NCBI GenBank assembly: GCA_951230915.1
Contig: OX579633.1
Location: forward strand, 19,254,574-19,318,573
DNA: 64,000 nt
Origin: Antitrichia curtipendula
Taxonomy: Eukaryota; Streptophyta; Bryopsida; Hypnales; Leucodontaceae
Reading direction: 5' to 3'
Part shown: positions 35,841-47,987 of the stretch, one piece after another
Layout of the letters: each line of letters begins with the position of its first letter
How positions within the stretch are numbered: position 1 is the stretch's first letter
Notes under the pieces: model-generated
Told to the model about the DNA's origin: nothing
The model's input: only the letters and a program-made list of their open reading frames with translations
Databases searched by the model: none
Translations under genes and position numbers: made by a program

Positions 35841-38800
35841 TTACAACTCATCATGACAATTGATGGTAGTAATGTAAACAGGTGTAAGGGGTCTATCGTC
35901 TTGATCTGTTTCCACCCTCTCAATCGCCTGCAGCACAAAGGCGGATGTATGAGTCGACTCACAATTCATAAACAAATGCCAAAAAGATTTGATGAACTTG
36001 TCCTTATACAAGCAGAACATCAAAAGGTCAAGGGAAGAATTCAATCAAGAGGTCATAATAAAAAGCGGCTAATTGCAAGTGTCGTTACCCCCCAAATAGA
36101 CATGTATCATCTTCATATTTCATTACCAATATATTCCTCAATAATAACTCGAGTATATTCCTCAAGATAATCCTTACTGGCTAATAATTTCAAAACCCTA
36201 ATTCAACAATCTTGGAATGCCAGTATTCCTACAACCACATCTCATAACGCAACTAGATATAAGAAATTCATGGATTTAGAATGATTTGAGTCATGGGACA
36301 ATACATGCTACTATAATTTTTAACATGTCTCATTCTCATCGAGCACCGTAACTTCCGCATTTTCAAACATTGCTTAGTCTTAATGTAGAGGCAAAAAAGT
36401 GCTAAGCCTATTGAGGGCACTAGAGGTATTACCTGAACCACCTCTTGACCGCGAATAACACGCCCAAACACTGTGTGCTTCATGTTCAAATGAGGTGTAG
36501 CAACTGTTGTTATGAAGAATTGCGATCTGTTTGAGTTTGGCTCACCAATGTTGGCCATTGATAAAGTGAACGCTTCATGAATCAACCTGCAAACAAGCAG
36601 CTAAAAATTAAATTTGCTATTCAAGAAAGGAGAAATAACCAACCTCACATTAGATCAAAGTGATCACATTATCTTTTCCAGATCTTGAGTAACAATAAGA
36701 AGGTTTCAACCAAAAACATAAGAATTTGTCACCCACAAGTAGTCTTCGTAAAAGGTAAAGATTCATACTCTTCCGTAAGTTCATCCTTGAAGCTATCACC
36801 CCATATTGACTCGCCCCCTCTTCCGTCACCCCCCGGATCACCGCTCTGAATCATGAAGTCCTTGATGACACGGTGGAACATAACTCCATTGTAGTAGCCC
36901 TTAGAACTGCACAAACGCCCCCTCATTAAGAATTAATCAAACAGTCTAGAATTAAAAAGTATCCGTTCTGCTTTCTAATGTAAGTTAGGAGGTGCATAAA
37001 AGTGTCCACGTAAGCGTTTCAGTCAATTGGAAGTCTAAATGGATATACTGGTACAAAAAAAATTGAATTTGGAATGCATAGCGTTCTACAAGTGTCCGCA
37101 CCCTAAAAAACACAACAGCTTTACATTAAAAAAATCAATATCAACCCTTGTATTAGATTTGTATCCTACTGTATATTCACAAACGCTGCTGTCCAATGCT
37201 ATTCAAATCTTTACAAATTATAAGTCCAGATGTATGAATTTCAATACTGAACAAAAGGGACAATACCTGTGAGTGACAAAATTCTCCACAGTAAGAGGTG
37301 TTTGCTTCCCAAAAAGTTCCACAGTGAAAAGACCCTTTGTAGTATTGAAGGTCTGCAATCACACCAATATCACAAATAAGCAAATCATATCATAGTTCTT
37401 CGACATCCTTGCCAAACTTCTAGATTGACCGTGGCTTCAATGATAACTGTTGAGACACAGTAATACGATTAAATGTTACAAGATTGCCTGATCAGATCTG
37501 AAAGTTGAGTGCGTGAAATATGTTTACTAGTTAAAAGCAATCCCGTTGAATGCACTTCCCAGAGAACCCCAAGATTCCTTAATATGAAAAGGGTGAAGCC
37601 CAATTTTGAACGATTGTGCCAATTCAGGTACAATTTCCACACATGAAATTTTAGAGTAGTAACTAGCTTGCACCCTTTCCACTAGCACAACAAGAATCCG
37701 ACGCACCAAATTACTGCAGAACAAACCTACTTTTGAAGCAATTTCTAACATTCCATGTTAAATGAGCCCACATGCAATCTTATCGACTGAGGATTGGACG
37801 GGATGAAAGGAAATAAATAAGTCTAATATTTGTCACACCCCGCTTCGCAAACATATTGTAAGCTCAAGATTGTGACAAAAAGAATTTGGTTTTCTTTTTT
37901 TTAATCACTGTTCATTGAATCAAGGGTGTTCAGGTAGCTCACCAAGAATGTAATCTACCAGCTGCGGAACTCTATGATAACAAAATTCATCTCAAAAAAG
38001 CTCAATGGAATTCCTTACTAACCAAACAACTCCAGAAGCATTCTCTCATGCATTGACGAACCAGCACGCTGACGAACTTAACAAGACATTGGTGAGAAGT
38101 TTTACCGCATATCGTTGGAACTGAGTCTCCTCTGTAAGGTCTTTCGTATCAGAATTTGCACCAGCTCCATCCGCAACCTGCACATAATAGTCAAACCACG
38201 GTGAAATCGCAGAGATATGACGAGACTCAAATGAAAGACTAAACGAGAACTCAGAAACTGGGCACTAAAGATTGATAATGGACTCAGTAAGCATTTACCT
38301 TGCCTCCAACACTAACAGTATTCATAACGTCTTCTCTCCCATCTATACTCCTGCAGCAACTCCCACGCCAAATGAAATTAATAACAGAGACTTTTTTAAC
38401 CAGATTGCCGGTATAAATTTAATAACAGAGCCCTTTGAAACCAGATAGCTGATATAAAATTAATACAAATCCCTTACTAAACTGAAACGGTGGGTATAAC
38501 AGGCCCTGCTAACCAGAGATGACGTAATTATTGGTTGCAATCAAAATTTCAATTGAGATATCGTGGTCAACCAAGCGATTTGAGAGATATCTCATAGGAA
38601 AGCTTCTGAAAATGCAATTCTACCCAGCTGTACACCTCCTATATGAAGTAATGAGATCACAGCAAGCAATTGAACGATCGCGTGGCAAAAATGACAGCAG
38701 ACAGCAAACAAACACAGAGATCCAACAAGCCAATCTGGATCGAATCATGCAAATAATAGCTCCTTTTAACACTAAGAACGACGCGCTTCTCACAAGCTAT

Positions 38801-39181
38801 TAGCCAAGTTTCAATATCGAGATCACAGCACCAAAGCTTCTGTAAGAGCCGTTCCAGTTTAATTCCGCTCACATCCGAAACCCTAAAAAGTTTCAAAAAA
38901 GTGAAACAACCACCCCAGCGCATCAACCAGCCATTTCAAAGTGAAACAATTCTCGGAAGTTTTAAATTTTTTTTGAAACGCGTCGCATATCCCGATCGAA
39001 AGGAAAACTAAATAAAGTGTAGCGCTTACCCTCCAGATTTGTGTCTGTGCAACACCAAAACGGACAACAGCAAGAGGATAACGACCGCCCCCACGCCCAC
39101 GACCGTGACGGGACTCAACTTCGCCGGACCTTTTTTCTTCTTACTATGCTGCAACAACGCAGCAGGCTTCATGCGTCCCAT
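35841..39181 (-). CDS. Membrane-anchored cyclophilin (peptidyl-prolyl isomerase)
   Basis: Cyclophilins catalyse cis-trans isomerisation of X-Pro bonds. Seven exons: 39181-39030, 38350-38299, 38177-38106, 37352-37267, 36906-36769, 36586-36433, 35927-35841. All have GT/AG borders and compatible phases and give 246 residues. The N-terminus, [20 protein letters not shown], is followed by one hydrophobic segment ([20 protein letters not shown]). This suggests a type II anchor in the secretory pathway, and its KP.ALL..SKKKKGP motif recalls plant CYP21-3/21-4. The catalytic core has [15 protein letters not shown] (Arg, Phe, Met, Gln of the active site), LSMAN, SQFFIT and [11 protein letters not shown]. 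The position of the cyclosporin-binding Trp (W121 in human CypA) is His (TPHLNMKH). The core resembles the CYP71/PPWD1 type more than CYP21-4. Nothing suggests a break. Confidence 0.9.
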
Positions 39182-39265
39182 CTCGGAAGATAGAAAGCCG
39201 CAAAAACACAAAACAGTTCAAACGAACGGCGATCAAGTGATCGCCCTTCGTCCCCCTCCTGCTCT

Positions 39266-39278
39266 AAACCCTAACCCT
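39266..39278 (+). promoter_or_regulatory. Telo-box-like motif upstream of cyclophilin
   Basis: AAACCCTAACCCT lies 85 bp upstream of the cyclophilin ATG (on the strand opposite to the gene). Telo-boxes (AAACCCTAA) are common near transcription starts of plant housekeeping genes. Its role here is inferred from position only. Confidence 0.35.
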
Positions 39279-41479
39279 CTTCCAAACCCCTCACTCCGAT
39301 TCAAACTCCGTTTGACTGGCACCACAGGAAAGCTGGAGTGACCATCGCTGCGTGTGGCCAACAAGCTTTGCTTCGAAATTTGGGGCTTGGATCGTTGAGA
39401 AGCTTGAATGAGGCGAGCGACGCAGAAGGTGACACTCTGTGAACTCTGGCATTCAGGATTCCGTTTCCGCGATAATGCACACAACCGGAGGTGGAAGTTG
39501 ATAACTGGGGTGGTTGATACCCCCTGTTCGGTTCCACAGGTTCTCAGTTTCGTTCTCCGGGTAATTTCTTTTTTCATCCGATTTTGGGGAGGAGTTGCTT
39601 GAGTGCATGTTTTGTGAATAGTATCGAATATTCCCTCACTACTGTACTATTAATTTTTCAAAAGAAGAAGATGCTTAAATCCACGGGTCACTCCTTGACC
39701 ACTTCTTGCTCTATATTCTTGATGTGAATTTATAGCTATAAAAAAATGATATTTTTAAAATTGTACCCAACTAGTGAAATGAAGTTTATCAAGTGTAGTT
39801 TCTACTTCACTTGGAAAATTTGGAAAATTTGGATATTTCAATATTTTATTGTAATCTAAACTTTGGACTTGTGATCATGGTTTCTTATTTTCTAATTTTC
39901 TAATGATGTGTTTATTTTAATTTATGCTATGATACACTATAATGTAAACCTATGGTGAAATTTCACATTTTTGAGGTATATTTTGTATTCAATATAAATT
40001 TTTAGTTATAGAATTAACAATAATTTCAAATTGTCACAAAAAAATATATATATTTTACTCTCATAAAATGTTTGATTTCATCTCAGAAAAATAAAATAGG
40101 AAGATTCCAATAATTTCAAATTGTCACCAAAAAAAAATTTATTTTACTCTCATAAAATGTTTGATTTCATCTCAGAAAAATAAAATAGGAAGATTCCATC
40201 CATATTGTTGCAAAATGACAACAAACATAGTGAAGGATTAGGAGGCCTAAATCCGTGGTCAAGGGCCAGTGCTTTTAGGATTGAATCTTTAATTGAGCAC
40301 AATTGACTTAGATCCAACTAAACAACATTGAGATTATGGCCAATAATGTGAAAACAATACTTCATTATAAAAAATAACAATCCTTAGCATTCTTGTGCTC
40401 AGCAAGTTATTTCTCGTAATGAAGTTCTACTTTCACATTAATTAGTCCATTTAGGTAAGTGTACCTAAATGTTTTTGAGTAGCAATTGAATATTGTTCTT
40501 ATTATTAAATTGTCTGATATTTTTTGGATTGGATCCCATTGGAAGTCAAGTGTATTCTAGATTGTTTTCTTATGCATTTTTGGAACACCAAATGAATTAA
40601 CTATGAACTTTCAAAGTGTTGGATGCAATTGTATCTATATTGCCTTATGAATAGAAGATGTACTTACGCATAAACTTTTATGGGTTGGATTTGCAAAGAA
40701 GTTGCAATTAAGTGGAGTTACTATATCATTAGTGTGTCATTGCAAATTTGTGAAGTTGTAGTTTCTAATTGGTTGGTTGATGTACAAGATTATAGAGATT
40801 TTTTGTACTTTTTGTATTAGTGACACAAATTCAAAGCCTCATATTAAAGTTAGAGTCTTATTGTAGAAAAATACATTACTTTTGTCACTTGTAGAGCTTA
40901 GCATAGTTTTCTACAATATGGCTCAAAATTATTTATATGAAGCTTGAATGAGAAATTCAATACAAACTTTTCAACTAAAATATCCTTGTAAGGCTTAGGT
41001 TATAAAATGACCAATTTAATTTATATTATTATAAAACTATAATTCATGATTATATTTTATTTTTCCATTTTCCATTTAAAAAATTGAATGTGCCTATTAA
41101 AAAATAAGTAAATAAGTAAATAACATTATTATTCCAATGATGATTGTTGGGTCGGAGCTTGCTTATGTTATGATATATACATGGTCAATTCATTAATTTT
41201 TGAATGGCCATGGGTCATTTTATTACTAGCATATATTACGTACCATAAAGCAAGCTAATGGAATGAAGCCAAGAATATTTTGTCATCTATCCCACTTCTT
41301 CATCCACTCTTTTATGCCAAATCCTAGGAAATACATTCAATGTATTAGGATTCATAGTACTTAAGTTCATTTAACAACATTACTCCATTGACATATAGAT
41401 TAAATTAAGGAATTATCTACTCTTTGAAAAAAGTTGTTCATTATCTATTGAAATTAATCTTATTGATCATAAAAAATAA
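39279..41479. other. Upstream flank and AT-rich spacer
   Basis: The first 300 bp are GC-richer and probably contain the cyclophilin promoter. The remainder is AT-rich without genes, apart from the 90-bp tandem duplication at 40019-40198. Confidence 0.45.
40019..40198 (+). repeat. 90-bp tandem duplication
   Basis: Units 40019-40108 and 40109-40198 are almost identical; both contain TTTACTCTCATAAAATG and GAAAAATAAAATAGGAAG. The few differences lie in the A-rich centre, so the duplication is recent. Confidence 0.8.
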
Positions 41480-41632
41480 CACTACAAGAAAATGGGGGTA
41501 TAAATGACTTGTCCACAACAATTGCACCAACAACAATGACTGCAAAATAATCATTTTGTAGTCATTTTGCAGTCATTGTTGTTGGTGCAGTCATTGTGGA
41601 CAAGTCATTTATACCCCCGTTTTTTTGTACTG
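41480..41632. mobile_element. CACTA-like MITE with TAA target duplication
   Basis: The element starts CACTACAAGAAAATGGGGG and ends with the reverse of CAGTACAAAAAAACGGGGG. It is flanked by TAA at 41477-41479 and 41633-41635, a 3-bp duplication. The arms pair almost to the centre (GGTATAAATGACTTGTCCACA and reverse), so the 153-bp unit would fold into one long hairpin. The CACTACAAGAAA end is typical of plant CACTA transposons. It is non-coding. Confidence 0.7.
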
Positions 41633-41689
41633 TAAGGTGGAAATTTAAAACATCAAACTTTGTTTAACAGGAGCAATTCCATTAAAAGA

Positions 41690-42630
41690 ACATCATTACA
41701 CGTTTTTTAGCCCCTGTGGAGGGCTGCGAGTTCCCCAGGGTTCCCAGAGTCTGAAGCTGTCTGGAACTGCGCCGCAGTAGCTGCATAACATGGCACAGCG
41801 ACTGCCACATCATACAAAAAAAAAATTAAAAAAAAAAAAAAAAATTGTTCATCTTGTTTTTCCATTTTAAGATTTTAAGATTTTTTTTTTTGAATTTTTT
41901 TTGAATTTTTTTTGAATTTTTTTTTTGACAGCGGCTGTTCTTTTGCTGCCAGAGGAACAGCGCCGGGAACAGGCCCGAAACGGCCCTCCAGACCCCCCCA
42001 AAATCATCTAATGGGTGGTCCTTCAACGATGCAAAGATTTAAGGAGGATAGTGAGGAATGGAGCTAGATATCTCAGCTTAGTAGAGCAAAATTACCTAAT
42101 GTAAATATCAAAATGATGCAAAGACTACACAATTTAACAAAATTGACGTTTCAAACTAAAACATCAATCTTGTTCAATGGCTCAAAAAACAATACAAAAG
42201 CATCTATAAATGATAATTTGTGAAATTTCTAAAGCAAAAATCTAGAACATGTTCTAGATATGTTTTTTTGGCAATTTTTAGATAATTTTGAAAGTACAAA
42301 ATAATGTGCTATAGGGTTCAAAAAAGAAGGCATCTCCAAGCATTACATGTTTTTCAAACCCTGTGGAGGGTTGCAAGTTCCCCTAGGGTTCTCAAACTCT
42401 GAAATTATCTGGAACTGTGTCGTAGCAGTTGCCTGACATGTCAAGGTGATTGCCTCGTCATATAAAAATATTTTTTTTCAAAAAACTAAAATAATTTTCT
42501 TTTAAGATCTTTTTTCAAAAAAAAAGATTTGACAACAACCATTCTTTAACTATTGGGGGAACAACGCCAAGAACAGGCCCAAAACAACCCTCCAGACCCC
42601 CCAAAAAACATCTAATGGGTCTGACCGTTC
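41690..42630 (+). repeat. Two direct copies of a roughly 300-bp sequence
   Basis: Copy 1 (about 41690-42030) and copy 2 (about 42340-42630) share CCTGTGGAGGG, GGGTTC, a TCTGGAACTG block, then after a T/A-rich run GAACAGGCCC, CCTCCAGACCCCCC and CATCTAATGGGT. Copy 1 is more GC-rich; many differences in copy 2 are C-to-T or G-to-A. Copy 2 lies 80 bp from the truncated end of the ABCC relic. No protein is encoded and the family is unknown. Confidence 0.55.
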
Positions 42631-42705
42631 ATCTATGATCAAATAATGCTTTAAGTCACTAGCCATGTAAATTCTAAGATCCCGAATAAGAACATTTAAA
42701 AAAAT

Positions 42706-45700
42706 TCAAATCTTTGCCTGCTCCTCAACAAGTTTGGTAGGACCTTCTTTCGTAGATGTTCCTTTACCATTTGACAGGACGTGAGTCATAGTATCCTTTA
42801 CAAAAGAGAGCCGTTCCAAGCTGGCATCAGGCTGCACCAGATCAAAATCCTCTTGTTGCAGGAGGCACATTGAAAATCACTTGAACTAAAGCTAATAATG
42901 TTAGGCAATGCGTGAAATTGTACTCATTTTTGCAAGTCTCATCACAGACCTCATAAACAGCTCCTTCGGCGAGGTTCATTGTCTCTAACTCCACTAACTG
43001 CATTAACTCGTTGTGAGCAGTTACTAATGTCTCGAGTTGAGTGCCTGGTTTCAGCAGCTCCACGTACTTCCTGCTCTGTGCAATCATGCTGTCCCGCATA
43101 ACCTGTGAAGTTCAAAACCTAGACCTTCGAATCGGAAAAAGTTTCATTCAGAAATGTTTCTCAATACTTTGCAATCCAAAACTGTAATCAAAGACAACCA
43201 TTGAAGATGCTCGGAGCACGAACCAAAATGATGTCAGCTTCATGAAGAAAGTCGATTTGATGCGTTACAAGTATGACAGTCTTCTTCTTCAGCAGATCAT
43301 TGATGCAATCCTGTGCCACCAACGACATCAAAAACGATTCATTTAGTGAAGATCAGACATATATACTAAATCAAGTTTTCTTAGATGCAAGTAGAAAATC
43401 TCGCATGTCTTGAATGGGTATACCATAGGTCACATACCTTGAAGATAGCCTACCCCGTGTGGGCATCCAGAGCGCTGAAAATATCGTCCAAGAGGTAGAC
43501 GTCACAGTTTTGATAGACGTCACAGTTTTGATACACATCATGGGCGAGTTGTACCGTTGTTTCTGTCCACCACTCAAATTGAGCCCGCGCTTGCAGATTT
43601 CAGTCTAATCACATGCTCAAGGATCTCCATATCCCGCTCCAGTGAACAACAACACAGGGTCTCGTTGTAGAGACTTCGATTCATCTTTTGCCCAAACAAT
43701 ATGTTCTCTTCAATGGTTCCGCTCTGAATCCACAATCCCTGGGGCACATATGTAGTGCTTCCTGCTACGCAAACCTAATACACATGTAAACAAAAAAAAG
43801 ATGCATAAAGGTCGCAAAGAAATTTCGTTGAGGCTTAGATTGACTAACAGACAAAATGGCTATTGTTGAGTTGTCAAACTGACAACACATACAGTCCAAC
43901 AAATTTCGGTAGAAGTCAATAACGGCAGTACCTCGCCCTAGAGCTTCAGCATCTCTCCAAGCAAGCATGCCAGCAAAGAACTCTTTCCAGAACCAACAGT
44001 TCCAACAACGGCGACGAGGGCCCCCTTCTTCACTTCCAAGTCGATGTTTCGCAGTGTCGCCGTTTCGACTATGCCATGGCTACCTTCTGTTCCTGTCCAT
44101 GAAAATGACGCGGAGCTCGTTGAGATGGTCAAATTCTCATCTCCTTCTATGGAATTGACTCTATCGACTGCATTGGCGTCGAGTTCCTCGCTTCGCAAGT
44201 ATTTCTCCAGGCGGTCCAGTGAGACTTGGGCCTGGCTCACGGCAATCAATGTTTGGGGGAAATTCCGTATAGGATCCTGGAGGACGCGGAAAGTGGCCAC
44301 TGCCGTGAAAATCTCGCTTGAAGTCAATTCCGTGCCCTCAAGCAGGAGGCAGCATGCAAATGTTGCAACAAAGACGATTGAGGGCGAGCACCAGGTGAAA
44401 AACGTGGTGTAAGCTACCTAGTACATAAATTGAATAATCCAATGAAATTCTTGATCCCGCAATTTCTCAATATGACCACGGAAGTGTGTCTCCCAGGCCT
44501 GCAGCTTTATCACCTCCATAGCATTGGCAATGCTCGCTTGTTGTCTTCATGCGCTTATCCTTCACCTGCATGATCAATGCTTGAAACTTGCGCTGCTATC
44601 CTGAGATCCACGTCGAGATAGACACGATAGACACCATCACCAACACACCAGCTAGCATTGACCATCCTACAACTGAGTACAAAATTACCAAGGCTATGCC
44701 AACTTGTATGGGCAGAAGCCACAAGTTGTGCACCTACAGGATCACATCAGCCAGCACTTGCACATCCACAGACATGTAATTCACAATTTGACCTAATCCA
44801 TGAGTGAGTCGTGCCGCATTTGTGAGCTTGACTCCTTTCCGGTACACGACTGTAATTAGGGTTGAGCGAATGGCCATGCCAAGGTTTGTGCATTGAAAGT
44901 TGAAATGGTGCGAAGCCAGCACATCCGCGCACTTGGACATCGCAAGTGCAAGTACCAGCAGAAATCCCCACCACAATCCGCCATCCTGTTCTTGTAACTT
45001 GAAGCTCACGAATGCTGGAATCAGAGCTGGTCCGATAAACATCAAAGATGCTCGGAACAGCGCCAACACCCTAGTCTCAAGAAACTCCTGCTGGAAAGAT
45101 CGAAATAATGTTAACCGGACATGGTTGGCTGATTTCTCCTCGCTTGTGCTGCTATTCACCGAATACCTCTGGTACAAAAATTGCGCATCATCATGTGCCG
45201 CCAGAGTTGGCACATTTTCAACTTCAAGCCTCGAATCGTAGCCCTTCCGAAGTAGGGGATTCATCCATAGCCACATCAACTTGCTCTGCCAGCTTGCTCC
45301 AGAGTAACCCTGGAATTTTTTTCCATCGTCGCGACTCCGATTTAAAAGAGGCTCCTCGGCATTACTGTGTCTTCATCTTTGTCCGTCCAACCAGCTTCGA
45401 ACAGCATTATTGTGACCACAAGCACCAATGACGCAACAAGGTTTACCATTTCGGGTGCTCATGCTTCGAATCGGAAATTTGCGGATGAGCCGGAACAGTT
45501 CTTGATGTTGCGAATCACTTGCGACGTGATTTGAAACCCTGCGAGGAAGATGGTGGTAGTCCACCAGAGATGCACTAGACCTTTCGCCTCCCTTGAAAGT
45601 ATGAATCGCGGGGCCCTTTTCACCTCTGCAGCCGAGAGTGCAACCGAACCGAGCCATGTCAAGCTCTGGGCAAAGAGGAAATCCTTCCGAACCTCAAAAT

Positions 45701-46034
45701 CGTAATTCCCAGCGGTGCTGCTTCCAGCCTCATTCTTGGTGTAGTGCTCCCAAGAAGCGGCAGCAGAGAATATGAGAGCTGTTGTACAAGTCACAATGAG
45801 CCTAACTGTACTCTCGAAGGTATTCGACTTGCCTAAGCTCGACGTCTGACTCTTATTCTCAAGCTGTGAAGTTCTGTCGACAAAAATAAGGTTGTAGAAC
45901 AAAGTCAGCGTTAGTACGACGAGGAAGAGCCCATTGGCAGCTATGCTCATTTGTTCCAGGGAGCTTGGCGACGTGAGCCACAAAATGCAGGTGCTCGCCA
46001 CGACCTTGTTTCTCTTGAGGACGTTGAAGTCCAT
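42706..46034 (-). pseudogene. Truncated ABCC (MRP-type) transporter pseudogene
   Basis: ABCC proteins are two-halved ATP-driven exporters of conjugates, in plants mainly at the tonoplast. This copy starts with a TMD0-like part (MDFNVLKRNKVVASTCILWL), then EEPLLNRSRDDG and WMNPLLRKGYDSRLEVENVP, TMD1 ([42 protein letters not shown]) and NBD1 with Walker [40 protein letters not shown], Walker B YLLDDIFSALDAHTG and VILVTHQIDFL. The linker KLVEEQAKI then meets a stop at 42706; TMD2 and NBD2 are absent. Lesions are TGA 45459, a frameshift near 45360, TAG 44734, TAG 44596, a frameshift near 44535, TAG 44418, TAG 43938, a frameshift with TAG near 43605, and TAG 43450. Introns are kept, so it is not a processed copy. 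An open piece at 46318-46103 may be an extra 5' exon. Confidence 0.88.
43497..43532 (-). repeat. 18-bp in-frame tandem duplication in ABCC relic
   Basis: AGACGTCACAGTTTTGAT occurs twice (43497-43514 and 43515-43532). It duplicates six codons (YQNCDV) directly before Walker B. Confidence 0.85.
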
Positions 46035-47987
46035 TCCAATCAGTATGTGAGCGGCAATTCCGTCTCACTCAATCCAAAAGAATCTTCATAAATAATCAAT
46101 TTCTACCTCAGAAACAATTCGCCCAAAGATATGCCCATCAAGGTTTGCTGGGCTCCCTCAAGAGTCCTGAAGAATCCAAACCTCCAAGCCTTCAATTCAG
46201 AATTACTAGTGAATGTCAATTCGAAATCGTAGAGTGTGCCGAAGCAATGGTGATGTCCACAGAGTTCTACAATGATTGATATGCTGTACACAACGATAGG
46301 CCAATTCGCAGGAATCAAAGTAATGCCGATTGACTCAGAGTATACTAAAAATCGGGCACCACTGGGTCCGAGGAAGAACGCGAATTTCTAGCTTGTTTCA
46401 CAAGTTTTATTGAATTCTCCGCTTCCTCAAGACAGTTCAAGAATCAAATACTGAGCCTTCAAATACTTGAAGTCCACAAGTCCGGTTACTCCTCCATCTT
46501 CGTTCGCTCCCTACTTCAAATATGTAATGATCAAGGGTTTATGGAACATCCTGAAATTCAAACGATACCAGGCCCTTAGACATATCGCAACAAATTTCAA
46601 ACAAGAGAAAATGAGATTGATTTCCACATGTCGGAGTATATGCAAGAGACAGAGAGGAACACTAGCATAGGATTGTGGAAGATAAATCTAGACGGTGTGC
46701 GTGCTCGCATCCTGTACTCGCAAATGATTTTAAGAACTAAGAGATCATGTATTCTTTGCCGTTGGGCAACATAGCTTCTTCAGAATGTAGACATCACAAT
46801 TTCTGAGCACCACCTGGTGGCCTTTGGGTTACTTGCAAGCAACCTCCGTCCAGACTCTAGAGATTTCTGAATAGTCACAAACCGCCAGCGACGATATGCG
46901 AGGTGCCAGATGAAGTGTGCAAACAGAAATATCAAATTGGCTGGAAAGTCTGATAGCGCTTTTCGGCTTCAGTAGTGTGTTCGTTTTGACTTTTTGCCCT
47001 CGAGGCATCTCAGCGGTCGGAAATTCTGACAATGTTACGCGTCTCAGATCTAGAGAAGAACATTCTGTCTCTACCATCAAGATAAACATCTCCCGCACTC
47101 TCAAAAACCACTTCACCATGCGTGAATAGAGCGAGCGGTTCACAAATAAAACAACCGGCCTACCTAAATCTCCGCGGAAGTGACTGAAATGTATTGCACG
47201 GGAAGCCACGTATCGAGCACTAGCTCAGCTCGTTGTAATTTATGACCAAGCAAACTTCAAAATTGCCATTCACGGTCACTGCACAACTGGAGTAACGTAC
47301 CGAATCCAAAACATGAGACAGTTGCGATCACCTAGCTCTTAAATTCCATCCAGCACTCTCAAAATAAATATCAGCAACACAACCATCACACACATTCAAA
47401 ACCGACGATGACAGTAGTAAGTTACCTGAATAATTCCTTCCCTCCGATCGCTTCAACCTCAACTTGATTTGTTTCTCCTCCAACTACAGCATCGCACAGT
47501 CGTTCCGAATCTCTCGATCTGCGGACGAAGACATCTATCTATTTCGTCACAATCCTGGCACCAGTCACGATCAACATTCAAAATCAAATTTAAAGAAGCG
47601 CGGCTCAAAGTGACATCCACGCCTTCCACACAAAATTCTCAGCGAGATGAAGCTCTCTCGTCAAATTCCTGGCACCAAGCAGTCTCGATGAATATTCAAA
47701 TTCAAATTCAAATTTTAAATAATCGCAGCAGAAGTGGCATGATGCGCGCCTAATTCCTCTTCTCGCCTAATTAATTCGTCTTTTCGCCAAATAAATTCGC
47801 CTACTCGCCTAATAAACGCATCATCTCGTCTAATTGATTCAGAACCTGGCCATTCATGAGCATCAAGAGCTGGCATCAAAAAATTGCTTCGGAGTGATTT
47901 CCAATTCTGGATTATTCAAGATTTCAGAGCGTCACCTTGACGAGCTGAAAACTCCATTACGTGTATTGTATTAAGAGTGCATGAGAT
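46035..47987. other. Upstream flank of the ABCC relic
   Basis: Apart from the possible 5' exon at 46318-46103, no gene is recognised; frames at 46829-47209 (minus) and 46917-47129 (plus) overlap each other and have no domain. A local duplication around CCTGGCACCA (about 47550 and 47665) and a degenerate 20-bp tandem repeat lie at its far end. Confidence 0.4.
47747..47845 (+). repeat. Degenerate tandem repeat, unit about 20 bp
   Basis: Four to five units resembling CGCCTAATTAATTCGTCTTTT follow one another (CGCCTAATTCCTCTTCT, CGCCTAATTAATTCGTC, CGCCAAATAAATTCGCC, CGCCTAATAAACGCATC, CGTCTAATTGATTC). Confidence 0.6.

Noticed and set aside
39233..39577. Minus and plus frames upstream of the cyclophilin
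   Set aside because: Overlap in several frames in the GC-richer promoter region, without domains; more likely leader or promoter sequence.
41690..42630. The two direct copies as LTRs of a retrotransposon
   Set aside because: Ends are not TG...CA, the internal part is only about 300 bp, and no primer-binding site or gag/pol sequence is seen.
9870..46034. Alternative genetic code with TAG read as an amino acid
   Set aside because: TAG stops are confined to transposon ORFs and a visibly broken transporter copy that also has frameshifts; the glutamine synthetase, cyclophilin and CKX genes have no in-frame TAG.
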